Shown: positions 1-5,472 of the stretch, in pieces
Position numbering within the stretch: position 1 is the stretch's first letter
How the letters are laid out: every line of letters starts with the position of its first letter
From: Hydrogenothermaceae bacterium
Lineage (GTDB): Bacteria > Aquificota > Aquificia > Aquificales > Hydrogenothermaceae
Assembly (NCBI GenBank): GCA_012961365.1
Contig: DTZN01000105.1
Span: 1 to 7,773 of the forward strand
Direction: 5' to 3'
DNA length: 7,773 nt
Notes under the pieces: model-generated
What the model saw: the letters and a program-made list of their open reading frames with translations, nothing else
Told to the model about the DNA's origin: nothing
Database searches by the model: none
Program-made: the position numbers and the translations under genes

Positions 1-11
1 TCTTCCGATCT
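1..11. other. Illumina adapter remnant at contig end
   Basis: The first 11 bases, TCTTCCGATCT, are identical to the 3' end of the common Illumina adapter (ending GCTCTTCCGATCT). An exact match placed precisely at the window edge is best explained by untrimmed adapter at a contig terminus. These bases should not be treated as genomic, and any reading frame entering them from the right ends artificially here. Confidence 0.88.
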
Positions 12-57
12 TTTCATCAACCATTTGCGGAATAAGTTTGTCTATCTGTTCATCCAA
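12..57 (-). CDS. Possible 5' part of an unknown gene running off the contig
   Basis: On the minus strand a frame stays open from the stop of the 87-residue gene (142-144) to the window edge, which is long for such AT-rich DNA. It would encode a lysine/glutamate-rich helical segment including KREGKIKRILDEQIDKLIPQ. There is no ATG or GTG near its beginning. The only plausible starts are a TTG at 55-57, preceded by purine-rich AGGAAAGATAAAGAGAA, and an ATG at 22-24 with no ribosome binding site. A promoter-like sequence lies just upstream (125-153). The product is not recognisable. It may be a real partial gene, or leader sequence of a gene that starts beyond the contig. Support is weak. Confidence 0.22.
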
Positions 58-124
58 AATTCTCTTTATCTTTCCTTCCCTTTTGAGTAGTTTCCCAATT
101 CTTAATACCTTTTTCGTATTAATA

Positions 125-153
125 ATTATAGATAAATATAATTAAAAAATCAA
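125..153 (-). promoter_or_regulatory. Candidate sigma-70 promoter reading leftward
   Basis: On the minus strand, TTGATT (153-148) and a perfect TATAAT (130-125) are separated by exactly 17 bases. The predicted transcription start is near 118, just past the stop of the 87-residue gene. This would drive whatever lies to the left of the contig edge. In AT-rich DNA such matches also occur by chance, so confidence is moderate to low. Confidence 0.35.
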
Positions 154-405
154 GTTGCTGTTGCTAACCCCCTGAACTTTTCTTATTCTTCTAGCAAGTT
201 CTCTGATTGCCTCTATTTCAGAATATCCCTGTTCCATTAGTTCTCTAACAGTTTGAGCTTTTGCAAGGGTATTTACTACCTCCAAAACATCATCATCTAT
301 ATAACACTCATTTTTCCCTTGATTTTCTATAGCCTGTGTAATACAGTTTTCAAGTTGTTCTGGAGTAAATTTTTTTGCAAGCTCTTTTATTTCTTTTATG
401 TTCAT
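142..405 (-). CDS. Small charged helical protein, 87 aa, function unknown
   Basis: This short protein is rich in Glu, Lys and Ile and is predicted to be mostly alpha-helical, with no signal peptide, membrane segment or metal-binding cluster. Recognisable stretches are the N-terminal KELAKKFTPEQLENCI and a second helical part, VRELMEQGYSEIEAIRELARRIRK (residues 53-76, read as consecutive helix-like segments). Its two cysteines, C21 and C34, are too far apart to form a classic motif. I do not recognise a characterised family. Translation starts at 403-405 behind a good Shine-Dalgarno (AAGAGGT) that overlaps the smpB stop codon. The gene therefore sits 12 bases downstream of smpB and is probably translated from the same message. 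The good ribosome binding site, coherent amphipathic composition and operon position support a real gene. A cytoplasmic location is inferred from the absence of export signals. Confidence 0.8.
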   Translation of the reverse strand: MNIKEIKELAKKFTPEQLENCITQAIENQGKNECYIDDDVLEVVNTLAKAQTVRELMEQGYSEIEAIRELARRIRKVQGVSNSNLIF

Positions 406-417
406 TGCTATTACCTC

Positions 418-876
418 TTAAAGTTTAATCCTACCTTTATACTTTTTAGCTAATTCTCTTTTAATATCTTTTTCCCTTAAAGCTTCCCTTTTTTCGTATT
501 TTGCCTTACCTTTTGCTAAAGCAATTTCCACTTTTGCCTTTCCGTTTTTAAAGTATATTCTAGTTGGAACCAATGTTAAACCTTTCTCCTGTATTCTTCC
601 CATTAGTTTTAGGATTTCTCTTTTGTGTAAAAGCAATTTTCTTTTTCTTGTTGGGTCATGTTGAAGTCTTCCTGCTGGTTTGTAAGGTCCTATATAAAGT
701 CCTACTATATAAGCTTCTCCATTATCTATACGAACATAAGCATCTCTCATATTAACATTTCCTTCCCTTAAAGACTTTACTTCTGTTCCTTTTAAAACCA
801 TTCCTGCTTCATATTTTTCTAAAATTTGGTAATTATGGTAAATCTGTTTATTAGTTGCTACTACTTTTTCTCCCAT
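418..876 (-). CDS. smpB: SsrA-binding protein SmpB
   Basis: SmpB binds tmRNA (SsrA) and delivers it to stalled ribosomes during trans-translation, freeing the ribosome and tagging the unfinished protein for proteolysis in the cytoplasm. The 152-residue length is normal for the family. Diagnostic stretches are present in order: YEAGMVLKGTEVKSLREGNV (residues 23-42), the HDPTRKRKLLLHKREI segment around 73-88, LVPTRIYFKNGKAKVEIALAKGK (about 101-123), and the basic C-terminal tail with KREALREKDIKRE that enters the decoding site. The ATG (874-876) directly follows the stop of the upstream thioredoxin-like gene, and its GGAGA lies inside that gene's last codons, so the two are probably translationally coupled. 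No tmRNA gene is seen in the window, which is common because ssrA is often unlinked. The assignment is secure. Confidence 0.97.
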   Translation of the reverse strand: MGEKVVATNKQIYHNYQILEKYEAGMVLKGTEVKSLREGNVNMRDAYVRIDNGEAYIVGLYIGPYKPAGRLQHDPTRKRKLLLHKREILKLMGRIQEKGLTLVPTRIYFKNGKAKVEIALAKGKAKYEKREALREKDIKRELAKKYKGRIKL

Positions 877-2724
877 TTAATTCTCCATCTTATATATTTT
901 TGTATAAATTTCAAAGATTTTCCTTTTTAAATTTATTAAATCCCTTTTTTCTATACCAAAAAAGCACATCTCAATATTACATATATAAGCTTTTGTTTCT
1001 CCTTCAAAAATGTATCCAATTTCATTTAAAAACTCTTTATTATTTTTATCTATAAATTGAGAAAATGCAAAAAACGGAAAAACTTTAAAAGAAGTTTTCA
1101 CAAATTCCTTTTTATCATTTTCAAATCCTATTATTCTAGTTAAAACAGGCTTATAAATAATAACAAAATAAGCAATTGCTGTATTAATATTTGCTTTTGC
1201 AGGAAGTTTTTTTACTAACTTAAGGGCCGTTTTATAATATTTTTTGCTTTCAGTCATAGTTGCAAGTTTGTAAAATAATTTCACAAGTTTTGCATTTAAT
1301 GCAAAAATGTCATCAATAAATGAGATGTTTTTTATATTTATCCCTGTATCTGTTAAATCTACAAATATGCTTAAATTTTTAGAATAGTAGTGTTTGTTTA
1401 ATATGCTAAAGATTTTTTCTGCAAGGTTTAAATATTTTAGTTCTCCTGTTATCTCATATAAAATTAAAACAGTGTCTAAAAAATAAACCTGAGTATTCAG
1501 ATAATATTTTTCTACGTTTTTAGAGTGGATTATCCCTCTTTTAGAAAATCCATCTTTTAAAATATTTTCAATAATTTTTTTAGCGATTTTTAAATCTTTT
1601 TGATTTTCATTGAAAATGTAAGAATAAGCTAAAGCTTTTGCTATTAATAAATTATTTGCAAAATATATTTGTTTCTCAATTTTAGGAGGATAACCAACAG
1701 CATTTTCTAAAAGCTGTCTGCCTTCCTTATCTCTAGGGAAATATTCTTCTCCTGTGATTAAAAGTGTTCCTTTATCATCAACAATATCTGCTCCTTGTGA
1801 GTTGTAAAAATATCCTGTTTTAAGGTCATATAGTTTATTTTTAGCAAAATTTATTAGCTTATTTGCATAAATTTTAAAATCTTCTTTACCAAAAATTGCA
1901 TAGCCATTAAAGTATAAAACGGCAAGTTGAGCTTGGTCTTTTAGTAATTTTTCGTAATGAAATTCTGTCCAATATTCGTTTACACTATATCTGTATAATC
2001 CACCTTCCACATTATCTATTAGTTTTGAATATGCATATAAAGTATCTACAGCTAGCTTTTTTGCATTTAAATTGTCAAAAAATATCCAATAAAGCATTAG
2101 AAAGTATGGTAAGTTGGTTTTAGGAAATTTAGGAGCACCTTTCAATGCTCCATATTGATAATCGTATCTAATTTTTATGTATTTAAAAACCTTTTCCAAA
2201 TATTTTTTATTTATTTTTTTATCTTTTAAAGATTTTTTTAATCTATTAAATCTACTTTCTGTAAGAAGTTTAACCCTTTCTACTTCTTCTTTTAATTTTT
2301 CTTTATCTAGAGAAGCATAAAATTTTAAAAGTTTAACCATATCATTAGGAGGAATATAAATAGCTCCAAATAAAATATCTCCATTATTATCTAAAATTAC
2401 CGTAGATGGCAGGCCTCCTTGATTGTATTTCTTATTTATGTCTGGTCTTTTTTCAGCATTAACTCTAATAGGTATATAATATTTGTTTATTATTTCAATA
2501 ACTCTTTTATCCCTATAAGTAGTATTTTCAATTACATTACACCAGTGGCACCATTTTGCATAAATGTCCATAAGTATAAGTTTATTTTCTGCTTTAGCTT
2601 TTTTTACGCCTTTTTCAAAATTTAGCCACTTTATTTCAAATGAAAAAACTGTATTAGTAATAACTAATAAAAGAATATGAAAAATAATTTTTTTCAATTT
2701 TTTACCTGAAATTTTTGTTTTCAT
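877..2724 (-). CDS. Exported DUF255 / SSP411 (YyaL)-like thioredoxin-domain protein
   Basis: This 615-residue protein joins an N-terminal thioredoxin fold to a large helical domain of the six-hairpin (alpha/alpha barrel) type, as in the YyaL/spermatogenesis-associated protein 20 family. Residues 1-28 form a signal peptide (basic KISGKKLKK, hydrophobic IIFHILLLVIT, possible cleavage after VFS), which places the mature protein in the periplasm. The thioredoxin part carries a C59-H-W-C62 redox motif and a cis-proline at P106 (GGLPST). The helical domain shows the family signatures YGALKGAPKFP (191-201) and GGLYRYSVNEYW...HYEKLLKDQAQ (241-266). Family members usually begin with a conserved segment upstream of the thioredoxin fold; here the signal peptide takes its place. 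The biochemical role of the family is poorly defined, and thiol-disulfide chemistry is plausible from the CxxC. The upstream ribosome binding site is weak (AAAGG, rather distant), but no better start exists. It leads the smpB unit, abutting it without a gap. Confidence 0.9.
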   Translation of the reverse strand: MKTKISGKKLKKIIFHILLLVITNTVFSFEIKWLNFEKGVKKAKAENKLILMDIYAKWCHWCNVIENTTYRDKRVIEIINKYYIPIRVNAEKRPDINKKYNQGGLPSTVILDNNGDILFGAIYIPPNDMVKLLKFYASLDKEKLKEEVERVKLLTESRFNRLKKSLKDKKINKKYLEKVFKYIKIRYDYQYGALKGAPKFPKTNLPYFLMLYWIFFDNLNAKKLAVDTLYAYSKLIDNVEGGLYRYSVNEYWTEFHYEKLLKDQAQLAVLYFNGYAIFGKEDFKIYANKLINFAKNKLYDLKTGYFYNSQGADIVDDKGTLLITGEEYFPRDKEGRQLLENAVGYPPKIEKQIYFANNLLIAKALAYSYIFNENQKDLKIAKKIIENILKDGFSKRGIIHSKNVEKYYLNTQVYFLDTVLILYEITGELKYLNLAEKIFSILNKHYYSKNLSIFVDLTDTGINIKNISFIDDIFALNAKLVKLFYKLATMTESKKYYKTALKLVKKLPAKANINTAIAYFVIIYKPVLTRIIGFENDKKEFVKTSFKVFPFFAFSQFIDKNNKEFLNEIGYIFEGETKAYICNIEMCFFGIEKRDLINLKRKIFEIYTKIYKMEN

Positions 2725-2767
2725 ATTAAATTCTATAATACCTTTTAAGTTTTCAATGATTTATTTA

Positions 2768-2800
2768 ATTAACATTTAGTTAACTTTTTGTTAATATAAT
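2768..2800 (+). promoter_or_regulatory. Promoter with three 11-bp-phased TTAAC repeats (candidate operator)
   Basis: A consensus -10 box TATAAT lies at 2795-2800, 35 bases before the pqqD-like start, predicting a leader of about 30 bases. Upstream are three direct repeats of one hexamer, TTAACA (2769-2774), TTAACT (2780-2785) and TTAATA (2791-2796), each exactly 11 bp from the last. One-turn spacing is what tandem-binding PhoB/OmpR-family response regulators recognise, and TTAACA with a 5-bp gap closely resembles the PhoP box of Bacillus subtilis. The first repeat could also serve as a -35 for a TAATAT at 2792-2797 (17-base spacer). The promoter call is reasonable; the regulator identity is inference. 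Confidence 0.5.
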
Positions 2801-2835
2801 CCCTATCAAGATATAGCTACATAAAAGGAGAAAAA

Positions 2836-3072
2836 ATGGATACTTTAAAACACTTAGCAATTAATGATGAAGGATTTGTATTTAACCCAACAACAGGTGA
2901 AAGTTGGACAACAAACAAAACAGGTCTTTTTATCTTGAAATTATTAAAGGAAGGATTATCAGAAGAAGAAATTGTAAATAAGTTAGTTGAAGAATTTGAG
3001 ATAGATAAAGATACAGCTTACAGAGATTTAACTGATTTTTTAGAAAAATTAAGAAGCTATAAGCTAGTTTAA
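2836..3072 (+). CDS. PqqD-like peptide-binding protein
   Basis: This is a 78-residue stand-alone PqqD-family protein. PqqD and related RiPP recognition elements are small winged-helix-like proteins that bind a leader peptide and present it to a modifying enzyme. The typical pattern is visible: beta strands around GFVFNPTTGESW (13-24), a TNKTGLFILKLLKEG helix (26-40), SEEEIVNKLVEEFEID (42-57), and a final helix with D64, F68, L69 and L72 ending in the usual hydrophobic LV. The start has a strong site (AAAAGGAG, five bases before the ATG). It is the first gene of the plus-strand operon, 10 bases ahead of the ATP-grasp gene. Unlike classical PqqD it has no radical SAM partner here. The best inference is that it docks a substrate peptide or a partner protein onto the ligase or PLP enzyme. 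It is probably cytoplasmic. Confidence 0.85.
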   Translation: MDTLKHLAINDEGFVFNPTTGESWTTNKTGLFILKLLKEGLSEEEIVNKLVEEFEIDKDTAYRDLTDFLEKLRSYKLV

Positions 3073-3082
3073 GGAGCTAAGA

Positions 3083-4120
3083 ATGGAAATAAAAGTAGGT
3101 ATTTCAGGAATTAATGCTATTGATAATCCAGGACCTGGTATAGGTGTTGCTAAAAGTATAAAACAAGATAAAGAATTAAACGCAAGGATAGTGGGGCTTG
3201 CATATGATGCTATGGAACCGGGCATATATATGGATTGGATAGTTGATAAGGCTTTTATCATGCCTTACCCTTCTAGTGGACATGAAGCCTATATAGAAAG
3301 ACTAATTTATATAAAAAAAATTTACGGTCTTGATTTTGTAATTCCTGTTTTAGATGCAGAGCTTCCAATTTATATAAAATACCAAAAAGATTTGGAAAGC
3401 TATGGAATAAAAACATTTTTACCAAGTATGGAACAGTTTAAATTAAGAAGTAAAGACAAACTTGAAGAAGTAGCAAAAAATATAGGTATAAATTTTCCAA
3501 AAACTAAGGTTGTTTCTACACTTGAAGACTTAAATAAAGCAATTGAAGAAATTGGTTTTCCAGTAATGATTAAAGGAGCTTTTTACAAAGCATATAAAGC
3601 TAACTCTTTGCAAGAAGCAGTAAGTTATTACAGCAAAATAGTTGCCGAATGGGGATATCCAGTAATTATTCAACAGGTAGTTTATGGTGAAGAGATGAAT
3701 GTTGTTGCAGGTGGTGATGGAGAAGGAAATAGTTTAGGCATGGTTGGTATAAAAAAATCATGGATAACAGAGCTTGGGAAAATATGGACTGGTATAACAA
3801 TAAAAAATGAAAAACTTTTAAAAGCTGCTAAAAGATTTATTGAAGTTTATAAATGGAAAGGTGCCTTTGAGCTTGAATGTATTGTAAATGTAGAAAAAGA
3901 AGAAATTTACCTAATAGAAATAAATCCTAGATTTCCAGCTTGGTCTTATTTTTCAACAGGTGTTGGTGTTAACATAGCAAGTAATATAGTAAGAAAAGCT
4001 TTTAATATTCCTATAAATATAAATGATTATGAAGCAGGAAAACTTTACATAAGATACACAGATGACTTTGTAATAGATATGGATAAATTCCAACAAATAA
4101 TAATAAAAGGAGAAGTATGA
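3083..4120 (+). CDS. ATP-grasp ligase (CarB-like), substrate unknown
   Basis: ATP-grasp enzymes activate a carboxylate as acyl phosphate and join it to an amine or other nucleophile. The 345 residues show a glycine-rich pre-ATP-grasp domain (GISGINAIDNPGPGIGVAKS, 6-25), a central nucleotide-binding part with K164 in PVMIKG (family ATP-binding lysine position) and the strand IIQQVVYGEEMNV (195-207), then the magnesium/ATP site with E265 (FELEC) and the E279-x-N281-P-R283-F signature. All core residues look intact, so it should be active. The organisation recalls carbamoyl-phosphate synthase and PylC-like amino-acid ligases rather than D-Ala-D-Ala ligase. The start has AAGGAG six bases upstream, beginning in the pqqD-like stop codon; the end overlaps the PLP gene by ATGA. 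Likely role (inference): forming an amide or peptide bond on an amino-acid-type substrate. The real substrate cannot be read from the sequence. Confidence 0.88.
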   Translation: MEIKVGISGINAIDNPGPGIGVAKSIKQDKELNARIVGLAYDAMEPGIYMDWIVDKAFIMPYPSSGHEAYIERLIYIKKIYGLDFVIPVLDAELPIYIKYQKDLESYGIKTFLPSMEQFKLRSKDKLEEVAKNIGINFPKTKVVSTLEDLNKAIEEIGFPVMIKGAFYKAYKANSLQEAVSYYSKIVAEWGYPVIIQQVVYGEEMNVVAGGDGEGNSLGMVGIKKSWITELGKIWTGITIKNEKLLKAAKRFIEVYKWKGAFELECIVNVEKEEIYLIEINPRFPAWSYFSTGVGVNIASNIVRKAFNIPININDYEAGKLYIRYTDDFVIDMDKFQQIIIKGEV

Positions 4121-4122
4121 TG
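4107..4122 (+). promoter_or_regulatory. Ribosome binding site and ambiguous double start of the PLP enzyme
   Basis: AGGAG ends at 4112 and is followed by tandem ATG codons at 4117-4119 and 4120-4122. The first ATG gives only four bases of spacing and overlaps the upstream stop as ATGA; the second gives seven bases, which is closer to ideal. Either start implies translational coupling to the ATP-grasp gene, and they differ by a single methionine. Confidence 0.6.
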
Positions 4123-5472
4123 AAAAAAATATATGAAAAGCCAGTAATAACAAAAATCCAAACAGGATTTATGAATAAATTTGGAAACTCTCCATATTAC
4201 GCTAGAAAAATAAGAAAAGACATAGATGGAATTTCTATTAATTATTTAGTAGAAAATTTTGGTTCTCCACTATTTGTAATTTCAGAAAAAAAGTTAAGAC
4301 AACAGTATAGAAAAATTTATAATGCTTTTTCTTCTCGTTATCCGAATGTAGTTTTTGGATGGTCTTATAAAACAAACTATCTTCAAGCTGTGTGTGCAAC
4401 ACTTCATCAAGAAGGAGCTATTGCTGAAGTTGTTTCTGCTTTTGAATATGAAAAAGCAAGAAAATTAGGGATAAAAGGGGAAAATATTATATTTAATGGT
4501 CCCTATAAATCTTTAAAAGCTTTGGAATTGGCGGTTAAAGAAGGAGCAACAATAAATATAGACCATTTTGATGAAATAACTGACCTTGAAAAAGTGGCAG
4601 AAAAATTAGGTAAAAAAATTAAAGTTGGAATTAGAATTAATATGGATACAGGAATACAACCGCAATGGAGTAGGTTTGGATTTAATCTTGAAACAGGACA
4701 AGCTTTAGATGCTGTTAAGAGAATAAAAGCAGGTAATAAACTAATTTTATCTGGCCTTCATTGTCATATAGGAACATTTATAATTGAACCTGAAGCATAT
4801 GCAAATGAAGTAAAGAAAATGGTGCAATTTAAATATGAGATAGAAGACAACTTTGGATACTCAATAGAATTTTTAGATATAGGTGGAGGTTTTCCTTCTA
4901 AAAATAAATTAAAAGGAACATATTTACCTCCAGATATATTAATTCCATCTATTGATGAATATGCAGAAAAAATAACAAATGCTTTATATGAAAACTTAAA
5001 ACCGGGAGATTTCCCAAAACTTATATTAGAAAGTGGTAGAGCTATTATAGACGAAGCAGAATATCTAATTACAACTATACATGCTTCAAAAAGACTTCCT
5101 GATGGTAGAAAAGCGTATGTTGCTGATGCTGGAGTAAACCTATTATTTACTGCTTTTTGGTATAAGTTTTCTATAGAAATAGATAGGGAAGTATCAGGAG
5201 TAAATGAACCATCAGTTATTTATGGTCCTTTATGCATGAATATAGATATATTAGATGAGGGAACTTTTTTACCTCCTTTAGAAAGAGGTACAAGGCTTAT
5301 ATTTTCCCCTGTAGGAGCTTACAATAATACCCAATGGATGCAGTTTATAGAGTATAGACCAAATATAGTAATGATTATGGAAAATGGTTCTGTTGAAGTA
5401 GTTAGAGAAAGAGAAGATTTAACAGATATAGAAAGAAGGGAAAAATTACCAGAAAAACTAAAAATATTATGA
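4117..5472 (+). CDS. Fold-type III PLP-dependent decarboxylase (LysA/ornithine decarboxylase superfamily)
   Basis: This 451-residue protein belongs to the alanine-racemase-fold decarboxylases, which remove a carboxyl group from basic or diamino acids. Visible motifs are the PLP-Schiff-base lysine K85 (SYKTN), the pyridine-ring stacking region LHCHIG (214-219), the phosphate-binding glycines GGGFP (256-260) and ESGR (305-308), the cross-subunit catalytic cysteine C373 in GPLCMNID, and Y402 in GAYNN. All look functional. Compared with LysA it has an extra N-terminal tail (residues 1 to about 25) that includes YEKPVI and TGFMNKFG. The first ATG (4117) overlaps the upstream TGA. The adjacent second ATG (4120) is better spaced from GGAG (4109-4112), so the true start may be one codon later. 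No other lysine-pathway gene is nearby. Its operon with PqqD-like and ATP-grasp proteins argues for a specialised substrate, but housekeeping diaminopimelate decarboxylase activity cannot be excluded. Confidence 0.88.
   Translation: MMKKIYEKPVITKIQTGFMNKFGNSPYYARKIRKDIDGISINYLVENFGSPLFVISEKKLRQQYRKIYNAFSSRYPNVVFGWSYKTNYLQAVCATLHQEGAIAEVVSAFEYEKARKLGIKGENIIFNGPYKSLKALELAVKEGATINIDHFDEITDLEKVAEKLGKKIKVGIRINMDTGIQPQWSRFGFNLETGQALDAVKRIKAGNKLILSGLHCHIGTFIIEPEAYANEVKKMVQFKYEIEDNFGYSIEFLDIGGGFPSKNKLKGTYLPPDILIPSIDEYAEKITNALYENLKPGDFPKLILESGRAIIDEAEYLITTIHASKRLPDGRKAYVADAGVNLLFTAFWYKFSIEIDREVSGVNEPSVIYGPLCMNIDILDEGTFLPPLERGTRLIFSPVGAYNNTQWMQFIEYRPNIVMIMENGSVEVVREREDLTDIERREKLPEKLKIL

Noticed and set aside
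142..153. Rho-independent terminator after the 87-residue gene
   Set aside because: There is a short A/T-rich run but no convincing GC stem, so it was not called.
253..1055. Plus-strand open frames opposite smpB, the 87-residue gene and the DUF255 gene (253-453, 564-755, 855-1055, 2419-2625)
   Set aside because: They are antisense to well-supported genes, have Phe/Leu/Tyr-rich composition typical of reverse-complemented AT-rich coding DNA, and lack coherent ribosome binding sites.
2725..2760. A sigma-70 promoter for the leftward DUF255-smpB unit
   Set aside because: TTGAAA and TATTAT/TAGAAT-like elements occur on the minus strand, but their spacing (10 or 15 bases) is poor, so no confident promoter is called. 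One presumably lies in this divergent region.
4117..5472. Annotating the PLP enzyme simply as diaminopimelate decarboxylase (lysA)
   Set aside because: The catalytic motifs fit the superfamily, but the extra N-terminal tail and the operon partners point to a specialised role. Without a search the substrate cannot be fixed, so no symbol was given.
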